Source of the DNA: Eleginops maclovinus
Taxonomy: Eukaryota; Chordata; Actinopteri; Perciformes; Eleginopidae
Direction of reading: 5' to 3'
DNA length: 64,000 bases
Assembly (NCBI RefSeq): GCF_036324505.1
Contig: NC_086365.1
Span: 7,064,655 to 7,128,654, forward strand
The notes beneath the pieces were generated by a model. It had not been told where the DNA came from. It saw nothing but the letters and a program-made list of their open reading frames with translations, and made no database searches. Every line of letters begins with the position of its first letter. Position 1 is the first letter of the stretch. Both the position numbers and the translations under genes were made by a program. This document shows positions 30,267-44,064 of the stretch, in pieces.

Positions 30267-33200
30267 CACAAAGGTACGCTTACATGAATCAGTTTGGAGT
30301 CTGTCCTGCAGTATGTCCTCATTGCAGCAGCTGTTACCACCTGTTCATTCCCAAATGTTCCTTAGACATTAATAAGCATCAAGCAATTACAAAAATAAAT
30401 GATAAAAAAATGAGTGGCAAGCTGTTCCCGCTCCCACCTCCAGGCTGATGGCAAGAGGACAGAATTAAATTGAATTTCTGATAGAAATGTTATTTCATAT
30501 TTTTTTAATATATTCATAGTTTCTGAGACAAGGTAACGCCACGAACTTTGATTAAACTATCCAGAATAATCAAAAAATTACATTGAGCCAACTCGCAGAC
30601 CTTTAAAATATTATTAATTTCATGACACCATAAGAGTATTGATTACTCTGTGAATCAGAGTCTACTGCACCTTTTATTTGTGAAGATATGCATACACTAC
30701 TAGAGTAAGCGACAGGTTGCATTAATGCCAAACTTGCAGACTGAACCCAAATACGGTCAGACATTTGAGAATATCCCCTAATACAAAAGAAGGAATTTGT
30801 CACATCTTTATTTTAAGGGAGCTGAATTTTCACACTAATTCCCAATGTTCTGGGATGTGTAAGGGCTGGCTTAACACCATGCACCATCCTTGGTTTCCAT
30901 GACGACTGTGATCCCTGTATGATAATCGGATTCCCACTATAGCTGTGAAAACACTCATTCCCGCCGGATCCAAGAAAATTATAACATGAGGACGAGTGCG
31001 TGACGACGAACAGGCGAGTGAAGAAATGCTGTGAGGCTGCAGGTCGGAGCCCAGAGTGTATTCATACCTCAGGCAGCAGCGTTATCCACCACAGCTATAC
31101 TGTGTGGCAAAGGAGCCATTTACTCAACAAGAATGATAGAGGAGGTATTAGCAGCAGCGGCTGAACAATCCATTTGTGTGCACTTTGTTATTAGAGGAGG
31201 AAGAGCATTAGTGGAAAAAAGGAGAGCACTACATGAAATGTGAAATGAGGAGAAGCCCGGGAGCCATTTGGTGTGTGGTTTTGTGTAGAAATGATTCCAT
31301 TTTTTTGTCTGGTACAGCTACAGGCCCATTCAGAGTTCGGCACTTTGAAACTTGAAGTTTGGTTTGTTTGTCCAAACCAAGGAGCACAATGTAATGTAAA
31401 ATGTTGGTAGGTCTATTTAGCTTTACTTTAGAGAGCCATGCTTGAGTAGGTCTTCATCCATTATTTGTATTATCAATTCATCTGCAGATCATTTTTTGCA
31501 AATACCTGATGTTTGTTTTGTCGATGAAAGTCCAAATAATTTCCATAACATCATCACAGATCCACACGGACGTCGTAAGGTGTCTTTCTTTGGTCAACCA
31601 AAAGTCCAAATACCCAAACATATTTAGCCTACAATGAGGTGGACTATGTGACTTCTGCTGGAATCAGTCAGTATTGTGATTGTTTGACTATTTTGAATTA
31701 AAGATCACTAAACTATAGATGATTTAAATGTCTTTTTTCATCAAACCGCTAAACGATGAATCGACTAGTCCTTCCAACTCTAGTTTTGAGTCAGACTCGA
31801 CTTTCTCACCAGCCGAACCAAACAGGTAAATCCTTAATTTCATTTCAAGAGAACTTTGTTTCAAAAAAAATACAGCATTATGACAGTATATGCAACACAG
31901 AAACTAAAAGAAAACAAGAATGTGCCCAACAAAAGAGCGTGATATTCACCTGTGAAGCTAAATGTTTTCCACGAGACACAATAACTGAATAACAGATGAC
32001 TCTGGGGTATTAATTGCATTCTTTTTGTTTCCAGACATTTTTTTTGATATACTGACGCTGAGATAGGAAAGGCTTGACTGCGTTCATTCTTTTCCCGGGC
32101 ACAGACTTAGCCTTCCACATTTATCTCCAGCTCAGAGTATGACAACTATAGATCCTCTCTCCTTTGCACAAGACAAATGGCCTTATTACTGCAGAGGACC
32201 ATTCAAAATAGGATCATGTCAGGCGTGGCAAACCGCCTCGGAGGAAACGCAGACCACTGTTTCTCTGGGAAACCATCAAAAGCACATTTTTATATCCAGA
32301 TGTTTACAAGAGAGCACCTTATACTGAGGCTGATTTACTGCTGAGGACACATTTGAATCACCATAATGAAGTTTTTCTGTGTACTGACGGAGATATGCCT
32401 GGGGCAGCACTCCTCCTCTACTTTACAGTGTGTGTGTGTTTGTGTGTTTCCCCCTTTGTTGTCATAGCACTAAGGGGGCAAGAGATATAGCCCAGGCACA
32501 CAATGTTCTCCCTTGTGGGAGATTAGTGTCCACATGCATAATTACAGGATAGGATATAGGATTCATTTTCCTCTGTACATACAGACCGAGGCCCTCTATA
32601 TTATCTACAGATCACTATAACCTGCCTTGGTGAATAATTCATGTTTGCGACTGTGTGTGAGCGAGAAGGTTTGATGCTGTGCGAGGATCCGCCAGGTTTT
32701 TATTTTTAACAATTAGTTTCAAGCAATTTCAGTTACATTGTCTTTGATGCCTCAAAGGTCTCTTCTGTTGGAGTCCTTTTTAAAAAGTGGAGCTCATCGA
32801 TTTGGATCTGAACGGATCCCATAAGAACTGTAGAGGCTAATGGGCTCAATATGCTATGGCAGCCAATCAGAAACCATCAAGCCAGAATTATAATGGCAGA
32901 CCTAATAGACCAATCATATTTGTGTCAGTCATCCAAACTAGTTCTGCTCTTTACAGTGGACTCAATTGGTGTGCATGAATCATGACACAGGCAATCTATT
33001 GTTGCAAATTAGTTCAGTGTTTTCTTTCAATGACAATACAAAATAAACAGTAAAGCTTCATTTCGACTACAGGTTAAAGTGTTCATATTTTATCAAACTA
33101 TATATAATGGAAATGCAACAAAGACAAAAAATAACAAGTTTTAATCAAATAAAAACAACCAGACAAGTTGTAAAACCTTGTTTTCTTTCAAATATGGACA

Positions 33201-33509
33201 TTTGCTGTTTTCTCTGAATTATTCTTGAAAAAAAACAAAACATTTTAAGACTCTTTGGCCACTTTTTTCAGCAATTCAACCCTCCGGGTGTATATGTCCT
33301 TCACTTTTATTTACAGTTTTAGCCCAGTCAAAGTTGTTCTCTGAGTGACTCGCCGGATTATTCATGCCGGATTCGGCCCCTCGGGTCACCCTGGCTCCTC
33401 ACTCGATGTTTATGCAGCATGTCAACACCTGACAGAGACCAAGTAGTGTCCGCTCCCCTTTGCCTGATCACTGAGGACTGTTGGCCCACAGCTGAAGGTC
33501 AGGACAGGG

Positions 33510-33529
33510 CACGCACGCACGCACGCACT
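33510..33529 (+). repeat. (GCAC)n microsatellite, 20 bp
   Basis: Repeated CACG units followed by CGTACACACGCACAC. Confidence 0.85.
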
Positions 33530-35924
33530 CGCGTACACACGCACACAACCTCATTCACATGATAATCAGGCCAATTTAAGAGGAGATTTATGGAGGAACC
33601 AGCAGACATCTGGAGGCAGCTGGAGGATGTTGTGAGTAGTCCAATTACACAGGAATTTCAGTTTGTATAAAACGTAGTAGCGATCATAACATCTGAAGAT
33701 CAAAGCATTTGCTGAGGATATTCCTGCTTATATTCTTCATTTTATTAAAAAAAAGAACGGAAATGCGCAATAATTACTAGTGTTTTTCACAGTCCACAGA
33801 CCAAAGATATTCCATTTATGAGGTATTAAATAGAGAAAAGCAGGACATATAAGCTTTTATTCAACAACACTTCCAAAGCAACAGCAGCCTGTGTATGTGA
33901 ACGTAACCTCCCTGAATCCAGAAGGAAACAATGACCCCGAGTCATTGACACCAATTTCAGACCCGGCTAGTGTCACAGTCAAATGTCACCAGTAAGCTCA
34001 GATTCTCCTATATGCTTTCATAGCTCATGTGAGAGCTATTCACAATTGTTCTCCATGTCTTGGCTAAGCTCTTAAACAGAGACAAAGCGGTTGTCATTTT
34101 TCTTAACACCATCTAATTCCCTTAAATGTCACATGAACACACTCGGCAAGTGCTGAGTGGAAGCAACAGTGTCAGAACTGCCTGTTTGGTGTTTTCCTTT
34201 TTTTAGATATTGACCCCCTGGCTTCTGTATATTTTTCCTCACACGAGAAAATCCGATTGGTTAGAATCAGTAGCAAACTCATACATTTCCTTCTGTTTTT
34301 CTCAAGTTGTCTGGCTCTCCTTTAGGCAAAATGTAAGGTACTATAGCAGTGAGTCACGGATCACAACTGCCTTAATACCACAGCTGCCTCACAAACCTCT
34401 TCCAATAAATCAGCATATCTCAAGTTGCTTTCTGACTCTTGCTCACCCTCTTGCTTCCCGCTCGCAGTAGTGCCTTCATACAGGAAAGTCATTTCTTAGC
34501 GATATTTCTCTGCCCTCCCTCACAAGATAACTAACAGCTTGTTCAGTCAAGGGTTATCAGCTGCAGATGGCTGGAGACAATAAACATGATCAAACATGGG
34601 GGTGGGTATTTTGAGGCAGCAAGTCTTACGCCAAATCATAGTATGATGCTATGATGCCCTTTTTGCAAGTTGTCCCTATTTCCTTTCCAACTCACGTCTT
34701 AAGGTATTCATTGTTTTCATGAGTTTGAGGGGAAGGGTAAGGGTTAGGGCTAGACATAATCAATCATAAGCAGCCATACATGATTGAATACCTCATTAAT
34801 AAGAGCGGAGGCACAGCTTCTATATGCCAACTATAAACAATCTAACTTGTGTAATGAGATGTGTGCACTGCCCCTCAGCATTAATGGCTCCTATAAATCA
34901 CCTATTTATCTGACTAATGCTGAGCCTCAGCCTTTCTCTCTCCCTACAGTGAGCCACCTTAAAGCGTCCCTGTCCGGTAATGTTGATTTATTCTGTTTAC
35001 CTGCGTGCAGTCGTTGCAGGGAATGGCCACTTTAATTTCAGCAGACAACGACTTGGAGTTGAGGGGCTGACCTCGATCTTTCTCTTTCTTCTCATGCTTT
35101 AAAGTGAGCTAGAGCAGGGGAACAACAATTATATTTCACACAGTTGATTACTCTGCAGAATATATGATATAGCATGTTGGGGTTTTTTTTTTAGATCCCT
35201 GAAAAGAAATCACAGTAAGTAATACTGCACGCTGCATCTCCATTTGCCTGATGATTATGAAGGAGAGAGTCCCACTTCAACTACAATGCTGCCTGATTGT
35301 ATGGCCCTCAGCATCAGCACATATAGCTTGTGCAGGGCTTACTTTACATCATTTCAGTCTTTTCATTCATAGATAATCTCAAAGAGAGCATTTATTCTTA
35401 TATTCTCGTCCAGATGTTAATCCTCGTCTTTCGCCTTATCCCCTCGCGAAACACAGATGGCAAATCTGGGGAACAAATATGCCATTTTGTGCGATTAGAT
35501 AAAGTTGTTTTGACGTCCCTGATTAGGCATTATGGCGGATTCGCTGTTGAACTTCAGTGAGTGTAAAAAAAGTGGAGAACAAGCTTGATGAACGGTGCTT
35601 TCATACAGCAGCTGTAAGACTTAAAGTGCAGTAATAAAATGAATCTTTGCTCGACATAAGAGGCGATTCATCTCTATAATCACGGCCAGTCAGCAGCAAT
35701 TTTATACATTCAGTTTTAGCTAATCATACTCGCTCCATTCCTATTCTCTACTTAAGTCATTGAACTGAGTGAGGACAGACTGATTAAAGAGATATTGTCC
35801 AACAAGGTAGAAAGTACAAATCTTTATGAATCCTGGGAGGCTATTTCAAGACCGATATAATACAAGGTCAGACAGCTGAATACAAGAGTGTCTTTATTTA
35901 ATAGCTTTAACTTTTCATACTTTC

Positions 35925-36110
35925 GTACTAGAGCTGTGGGAAAAAATCTATACACTTTCAATGTGATGTTTCATGATACTTTATTGATTATTAACAAATA
36001 GGGGATCACAATATATTAAATATCTTCTCCTGTATCATGATCCTAAACTTTACTTTATGCCTGGAGGTCACAATATGTTGTGTAACATGTACTGCTCAGA
36101 CCACAAATGT
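35925..36110. repeat. Possible DNA-transposon-derived repeat
   Basis: CTAGAGCTGTGGGAAAAAAT followed by ATGTGATGTTTCATGATACT and TATTGATTATTAACAAAT is reminiscent of non-autonomous hAT-like repeats of fish. This is recognised from memory of the phrase only; the ends are not defined. Confidence 0.3.
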
Positions 36111-39100
36111 AAGAGATAGAAGGAAGTAAAAAAGGGAAAACCCTCAGTGCTTGGCCTTGCCACTCCCTCCTACACTGATCTCAAATGGAGCCCCATAATA
36201 GACCAATTTCAGCTCAGCCTGGAGCAAACCAGTCCCTTCATTCATGTACTCCGGTCTCTTGGCCAGATTGCACAGGCCCATTGTAGAGAGATCCCCACCC
36301 CTCCCTGGCAGGATAAAATGAAAGGAGATGGTTAGGTTTCTGGATAGGCACAGCAATGAGACGCATTATGGATGATAATGGACTGTTTGTGTGTGCGGCT
36401 CCCTCCCCGCCTCATATTGTTAGTTCTGAGTTCCCAGTGAGCTGCACCTCACTCCCAAGGTCACAGGGGGTTTAGCTAGAGAGGACAGGCCCCAGCTCAG
36501 AGTATTTGGGTCCCCCTGGTGGAGCTGGGCAGGTCCGATCACAGCGAGATGTGAGTTAATAAGCTCCGTCAGGCTGAGAGGAGGAGGACAAAAGAGAGCT
36601 GGGATTCAGAGCGTGACGGGGGGCAGAGAGCATGTGTTGTTAATAAAAAAGTGTTGGAGAAAGAAAATGCTGAAGAAACCTGAGGCTGGAAATATATATT
36701 AATAACAGCAATTTAAACGCACTTTATATTCCCGTAATTGTTGTTGTCTGTGCCGAGTTGGAAAGCTACTGCAAATATGCTCGTTGCTAGAAGAAATCAA
36801 AGTATTGTCAAACACTGTTACCCACAGTTTAATGAATATTTATTATTCATTATGTCAGAGAAATATATATTATAGGAGCTGTTTTTGTACATAATTGGTT
36901 ATAGGAAGAAAAGGTACATTACTGCTTCTGGTGGTGCAGCTATGCCAGTGTCAGTATGGAGGACAATAATCCTATCCTAAGGGCTATAGGGAGAAAAACA
37001 AACAGTAGCACATTGACTTAAATACATATCAATACACAAGGCAAGAGATACCATTGGCTGGTAAAAAATAAAAGAGACTACAGCAGGTTGAGTTGGTGTG
37101 CAGCAGGTAGGAGCTGTGAAGGAGCAGCAGTGTCGGTATTATCAGTGAGAATGTGTTCATTCATTTGATCCTCTTTTAACTAAGGACTCTCTTGAGACAC
37201 CTTATTTCGGGAGAGACATGTTAGACCGTACATTGCTAACATGAAAATACACACTGTCAGATTACAACAAGGACATGTAAAAAATAAAAACACTGCCTGA
37301 AAACAGAAACGGAATGAAGAAATGATAGCCTGGCTTGTTTAATTAAAGTTAGAGTCAGCAATTGTTTATTGAATGCAGTGTTAATAAACTGCTGTGTGGT
37401 TTATCTTAAGATGAGGGTGTTTAATAAGAAGAGCGTTTTTTTTCTAGTTAAGAAAAGACCCCGGGGACATCAAAATAGACGCTGGGGACTTATACAACTA
37501 TGTGATAATTAAGAATGCCTCAGTGTCTTTCTTTAATGATTTCAGAATGTACTGAAATGTCTGAAAATTAATTTTAAGACCTTGCATGTGTAGAAATGCG
37601 TGTGCAAAATTGCTTCTTTGCAGCCTAGTGCTGTCACCACACAAGTCCTGTCAGTGGGGAAGCAGCAGTGAGGATTTGGGCAGCGTGCTTCTGTGTGCTT
37701 TGACCTCCACTGGGCCTTTGAGTTTGGCTCCGTGTGGCGGCGGTGTGCCGGCCTCTTCTCTGTCTGATCGGATTGGGCCCCAATTGAATGACACAACTGT
37801 TTGCCGGTGCCCAGTGGAGGCTGACTGGTATTAAGCTCGTGCCAAACTGGCTCTCTGCTGAGACGTCTCACTGGGAAAATATCCCTCCAATCCAGCTCCA
37901 CCTCCCAAATCTCCTGCTGTTTACCAAAAATAAGAATTATCACAGCAGCACATCCTGCCTCACATTGTCACGTCTCATAATTTGTATTATCAAATAGCAC
38001 CCATGCTTAGTTAATTAAATTTAAATGTTCAAGTATCCTGATTTTAATAAGACGTTTAGAAAAATCAGGCCAAAACTGACAGGGTGGTAAACAGCTAAAG
38101 ACAATTGACTGCTTTTGCTTACGCTTCATTTCCTCATTATAGATCTATTCGGTGCTTCATATGGAACTGCCAAACAAGCGTTGATAGTGGTGGATTTGCA
38201 TTCCCGCTAGACTTCCTCTTTGTGTTGTTGTTTAGAGTTTTTCCAGCCGCAGCGCTTTTACCAGAGTCGGGAAAATGGAAAGCGTCAGTATAGGTTGTTG
38301 CTGAGGACGGCTGTCAGGAAGAATCGCGCACTGAAGCTGGCAAGCCCTGACATGCCGTCCTCCATAAGAAGAAAGTAATTGGCCCCCTAATTGCTCTCAG
38401 AGGCATGTCTCTCCCACCGAGCCAGTTCCCTTCAGGCTCAGTACAAGTCCAGAGTCAGCCCTGTGTGATCTGACCTGACCAGCAACACAGAGCAGAGAAA
38501 AAGGCAGCTCTTTATTCTTCCTCCGGCTTCCTCTTTCCTCCCTGTTCCATTATAGTGCGGCAGCACTGTCACTCTGTGTCTGCAGCCCTGTTTATCTCCC
38601 TCAGGGGGCACTCGATTCTCCACCAAAACACCCCCGTCAGTGAGCTGTTAAATCAGACTCTGATCGATAGGAATTACACTTCTACTCCTGATTTAAGAGA
38701 CGTCACTGCAGACGCACCTTCATGATCTCATCTTCAGCTTGAGTCTCTTTAAACTGCATTAAACACTCTCTCTACTGCGTCTACCACGCTTAGTAGAGCT
38801 GAACTCCAACAGAAACACTTGAAGACAATTTAGTTCTGTATCAGTCTTTCATTGTATGGAACAAAGTAACCATGATATGCGTTTTGACGTGGTGAGGAAG
38901 ATACGGTTTTGAAATAGGAATGGGTAAATTTCTGCTTCAAAGTGTAAAGTTTTAAAAGTTCCCCACGTACAATTGATGTGCGTCAGTGTTTACCAAATTT
39001 CCCCCTAAAACTGCTCTGAACAGTAAGCACTTTTACTTATTGCTCCATTAATCCTCACCACGGTGACTTTATAGAGTGGTTGGTAGTTCTGCTCGGGATT

Positions 39101-39666
39101 TAAAAGTGTGGACAAAAGGCTTAAGTGTTTGCAGCATCTGTTAAGCTTCTCATCACGTTAGTCATCTGTGAAAGGTTCTGTGCTGCATCTCAATGAGCAA
39201 ATAAGTGATTTGAATCCATGTGTTCATGCTTGTTCTTTGTTTAGAGAAAGGTGTTGATGGAGTAGCTGTAGATGTGGGAAAGGTAAATTTAGGGACTCAT
39301 GAGAAGCCATGACAGAGAGGTTTACACTGATGGGGGGAGGCGGAGAATTCAAAAGCCTGCTTTGGATTGAGACGTGAAGTGAAATTGGATGTGTTTGGGG
39401 TTCTGGGCCGGGGCCTGATCCACTGTGACAGGGTGGTGTGTCAGATGCAGTTCTCTGCAAAGTTACGCAGATCAGAGTTTACTTACTTCCAAATTCTGTG
39501 GCAGGGTTTCTCTGGAGGCAGGATTAATCTCAAGTGTTGTGTAACTGAGCCAAACAATGTCACAACTTTGTACAAAATGGCTGCTGAAACATTCTTGGAA
39601 GGAGAGGAGTTGATCTAACTGAAATATCTATACTGTTTTCCACCCTTCTTATAATGTGGGCTCATT

Positions 39667-39686
39667 GGTTGTTGTTGTTGTTGTTT
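39667..39686 (+). repeat. (TTG)n microsatellite, 20 bp
   Basis: GGTTGTTGTTGTTGTTGTTT run. Confidence 0.85.
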
Positions 39687-40151
39687 GTTCATGTTTATGC
39701 TTGTTGTGTCTAAGAATACCCTGACAAGTCATGGTTTATCCTTAAAATTGCTAATTTTCTACTTCTCAACATTTTGTTATAGCCCAGTAAATATATCAAA
39801 TTGCGCAGAATATTATTTTATGTATAAATCATTCAACAGTCATCATAAATGAGTCCTTCTGCAACTATTTTGTCAATTTGCATACATGCTTGTCTTTGTT
39901 AAGTATAAAGAGTGTCTTATCTCTACAATAGGAAGGACAGAAATCATGAATAAACTTAGCAAATGTGCACAATAATGCTCGGTTATTTCAAAACATCAAA
40001 AAGCTGTTTCCTAACCCTTTTACATTAAACTGCTTGAAGTGTTAAGTTACCCAGACAACAAAGAAAAATGGAATGGTCATTTGGTTACGTTCAGAATGTT
40101 TTCCTCCAGCTGAAATCATTTTCCTCACCGGAGAAGCCTCTCTGCAGCCTC

Positions 40152-40172
40152 TTCAGCACCAAGGACAGCTCC
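40152..40172 (+). promoter_or_regulatory. RE1/NRSE-like element (REST binding site), copy 2
   Basis: The core TTCAGCACCAAGGACAG fits NTYAGMRCCNNRGMSAG at all positions and is followed by CTCC. I count 19 of 21 matches to the long consensus; one mismatch falls at the unconstrained centre. Same orientation as copy 1 and 14.8 kb upstream of the syt1 start exon. Confidence 0.75.
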
Positions 40173-42240
40173 ACATAAGGAAAAAAAATAACGTATTTGG
40201 GGGTCATATTATATTTAAAAACACACCCTGATAATCAATGATTACTAAAACTAGATTTAAATAGAAACAGACCCCACAGACCTCATTTACTTTAATCACA
40301 GGACCATGCAGATCAGAAGTCAGTGGAGCGTTGAAAGGACATGGGCAGTACGGACGGCTCGGCCTCAGCCAGCAGAGATAATTACCATGTGGGCTGTTTC
40401 CTGAAGGAACTACCATACCAGATGTTTGGGTTGGAGTCTTGTGCCTGCTTAGACTGGGATCATGATAATTATGTCTCCAAGTGTCAACACTAGTAATGGT
40501 TGGGTTGTAGGGGTTAGAGGTTAGTTGTTGGAAGCGTTGCATCCTTATGTCTGCATAAGAGGAAATAGAAAGCTCAAAGAAAAGGCTTGAAAGAATTAGG
40601 CAATTAACAACAGCCATTCTAGTACTCAATTTATAATACTTTAAAGTTGTTTCTAAAGCAGATATCCAAGCTTTCCAGCTGTTTGACCTTCTTAAATGCT
40701 GGTTTCATATGTATTATACCGCCATCAATTTGTTTGGTTTAAGCAATTTAAAGACATCACAAAGTTTTTATATACACCAAACAAGAACCAGTTGAACATA
40801 GTAATTGGATGCTGCCAACCAGTGTTTTGTCCTGTCTACTTAGAGAAAAACATGGATCAACTGTACACCTCTGAAAGCATGCAGGCAGTGATCATATTGT
40901 CCAATTGTCACCCTCTGTATATCGGCAGACAGCCATCTTAGTGCTCCATCTCTATGTCGCACTTTCATGGCTGCAGACTGTATTATTCAAGAGCAATTTC
41001 AACTCAATTCCGTGGGCTTTCTTGATATGCCTGCATCGAGTCCCATTCTACAGACTTGATGCTTGCAGGAATAGAAATGTCTTTGATGGTATCAATTTTA
41101 ACAAATATGCCATAGCCCACGTCTTAGCTATGAAGTTGATGATATATCAGAGAATGAAATATACAGACACATCTGTCTATTGGCTCTTTTCCCTTCCTGC
41201 TCCGTCTTTCTGTACCACTGGAGCTCTTCACAACCTGGGGTCACGGCGATAAAAGCTCCATGTAAATGACAGAGTTTCTCCCGAGTGACAAAACCCAAAC
41301 TCATGCTAATGCAGCGTCTGTGATGGCAAACGATAAGCTAAAAGGTGGTCAGTCACAATGCCTTTTTATTTCAATGTCACCTTCACAATGTTATCTATCA
41401 AACTGCCACCACTGCCGATGAGTTCAGTCCCACTCTTCAGGCCACCATGGCACTGTGGAGAATGATTGAGGGACGCACGTTGTGTTAAATGATAGTGTCA
41501 GCAAGATCCAATCTGACAGCTCACTTGGGTTCAGAGATGGAAAATGATGGCATCTTTTATTTTGCTGCCTCTTTCAAAGGTCAAATACCTCTCACTGGAT
41601 ATTATCAGGTACCTTTGTTGCCATTTTGTACTGCTGATAGAAAAGAACACAGCTTAGTTTTATTTTGTGACAATTATTAAGGTAGTTGGACATTGAGGCA
41701 ATAGTAGATCCGTCCCAAGTCCCTGAATGGTCCCCAAAGTACCATTCCAGCCTCTATTTGTTTTTATAAAAGCTGCCCACTGCTCCTATTACGAGGATGG
41801 TTTTGAACTACATTTTACTGGGTGCTGTGCTGTGTGCACGTGTGATGATAAAGAGTGGACACAAATCCTCCATTTCCATCCATTAGCTATTGGAGAGCCT
41901 GTAGGCGTATGAAAGGATACCCAATGGGGGAAATGCTCTCTAATGGATGGACAAGGAGAAAGGGAAAACATCAAAGTGTGCGAGGAAGCAGCCACCATGA
42001 GGAGATTCATGAATTATGGGTGTAAGTCCGAACGCCAATGCGAAAGCTAGCATATAAAGCGTAATCATCCTAATCATCTCCTTCTCCCCCATTGTTCCGA
42101 CATGATCTATTCACATCTGCTTAAAAATGGCAGATTGGTGACACTTGGATTGTTATTTCCGAAGCTGAATTATTTGTCACCTTCTAATCACACTCTTGAA
42201 TCACTCTCTGACACCTTTATGGGCTTAGCAACCTGTTAGC

Positions 42241-42242
<2 letters not shown>

Positions 42243-42295
<53 letters not shown>

Positions 42296-42354
42296 ACGTG
42301 TGTGTGTGTGTGCGTGTGTGTGTGTGTGTGTGGTGTATGTGTTTGCGTGCGTGT
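42243..42354 (+). repeat. Imperfect (TG)n array with GCACG and GCG interruptions
   Basis: TG array interrupted by GCACG near 42294 and by CG, GGTGTATG and GCGTGCG units at the right. The interruptions suggest an older array than the perfect ones. Confidence 0.95.
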
Positions 42355-43655
42355 GAATCAAACCAGCAATTTGTTGCAAGTGTCAATTAGAGTCAGGAAA
42401 TAGGTGTTTGTGGTGAAGAATATCTCGACCAGCTGATTTATTCCATCACTCCGATTCAGAATGCTGATGTTTGGTGACCTCAAATATCAGCCAAACGGGA
42501 ACATGTTCTTACAACGTGTAGTTTAGCCTCTCAGCATATACACTTGAAGCTCACTTCATTCCACTTTTAAGTAGGAAATCAGATAAGGACTACATATGTT
42601 AGATGTATTCCTGAAAATGGCAGTAAAAGTTCAAATGTGTTTTTTGGCTACTGCAGGAAACGTTTTATCAGACTATGGGCAAATGTTGGATGAGATACTA
42701 CTACTAAACTTTAAATAATGCTTCCTTTTTGCATTTTGGATCACCTTTTCCATTAATAATATTTTTGGTTTTAACAGTCATAAGATGATACAGTACAAGA
42801 ATCTCAACTTAGTCATAACACATCGAAAGCCACAGAACAAAAACACACATACAAAAAGAGCAGCAGCAATCACAACTTTGTGCATTTACCAAATTTGGGC
42901 ACTTATTCTTTTATATTTGTTACCCGCATAGTTAGAAAACCTGCCATTCCTCTCTTATCTATGATACTTTTGGTTACCAGTCCTTAAGAAACAAAGTACC
43001 TCGTAAAACAAATGATAATATCTCCAATAGAAAAATGGACATCAATTTTTCCAACTATGCTTAAAGTCCTGATGTCTTCTCCTAATGTAGTGAGGTATGC
43101 AGCATCAAAGTCTTAGAATGCGCCCGTGTCTTCATTCATAATTGTTCCCAACACCAAATGACATGTATTTTGAATCACTTTCTCCAGTGATGAATCAGAT
43201 GAGACATCTCTTTTCCATGTACTTATTCACCGGTGGCTTAACCATTTCTTCTTTGCACCAATTCAAGGCAACATCATCAGTAAAATGCACACACTCAGAA
43301 TTAAAAGGTCAGCTGCCAAGTGTCTGGAAAGAGCACTTGAAGGGCCGTCTGTTTGAGAACATGAAGAGCACTGGGGACGTGTCTTTTGACATGGACTCCG
43401 TAGACAATGAAAAAGGGCTAAGTCAACAAGTAGGGACGTGCAGTGGCTCCATCTGCTACGTCAACCGTAACCGAGGAAACAACTAACAAGGAACAGGAAA
43501 CAAAATACGCCGCTTCGTATTCATGGACTTTTCCCTGATCTACCAACATTTACAGAAAGTCTTTATTTGATATGTGGGGGGTAATTTGTGAGGTGCAAGA
43601 TTATTTTCAGAGCATTGACTGGAAACAACGATGAATTGTGAGAAACTGGATCTGA

Positions 43656-43700
43656 TTTCAAGGTTTCAAGGTTTCAAGGTTTCATTATGCACAGCATATA
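43656..43700 (-). mobile_element. LINE 3' tail, left piece (split by the Tc1 element)
   Basis: On the minus strand this reads TATATGCTGTGCATAATGAAACC followed by a TTGAAAC(C)-type tandem tail. The tail and body match the other copy at 62214-62363. The right piece is at 45305-45415. Only the 3' end is recognised; no reverse transcriptase is visible nearby. Confidence 0.75.
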
Positions 43701-43900
43701 CAGTGGGGCAAAAAAGCATTTAGTCAGCCACCAATTGTGCAAGTTCTCCCATTTAAAAAGATGAGAGAGGCCTGTAATTTTCATCATAGGTACACTTCAA
43801 CTATGAGAGACAAAATGAGAAAAAAATCCAGGAAATCACATTGTAGGATTTTTAATGAATTAATTGGTAAATTCCTCGGTAAAATAAGTATTTGGTCACC
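43701..43900 (+). repeat. Left terminal inverted repeat of the Tc1 element (IR/DR type)
   Basis: It matches the reverse complement of 45103-45302. The outer 140 bp or so differ at only a handful of positions by eye; the inner part is more diverged. Within it, an outer copy (AAAAAAGCATTTAGTCAG, from about 43709) and an inner copy (AAAATAAGTATTTGGTCA, from about 43881) form the two direct repeats typical of IR/DR-group Tc1 elements, where transposase binds. Confidence 0.85.
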
Positions 43901-44064
43901 TACAAACAAGCAAGATTTCTGGCTCTCACAGACCTGTAACTTCTTCTTTAAGAGGCTCCTCTGTCCTCCACTCGTTACCTGTATTAATGGCACCTTTTTG
44001 AACTCGTTATCAGTATAAAAGACACCTGTCCACAACCTCAAACAGTCATACTCCAAACTCCACT

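Larger units (their letters stand above)
30267..42242. other. No coding exon recognised; holds RE1 copy 2
   Basis: AT-rich non-coding sequence with short chance frames only (for example 37542-37943 - and 40204-40629 -). The RE1-like site at 40152 and two small simple repeats are the only supported features, besides a doubtful repeat at 35925. Confidence 0.5.

Noticed and set aside
34735..34751. Telomere-like GGGTAAGGGTTAGGG
   Set aside because: Fewer than three units; too short to be an interstitial telomere tract.
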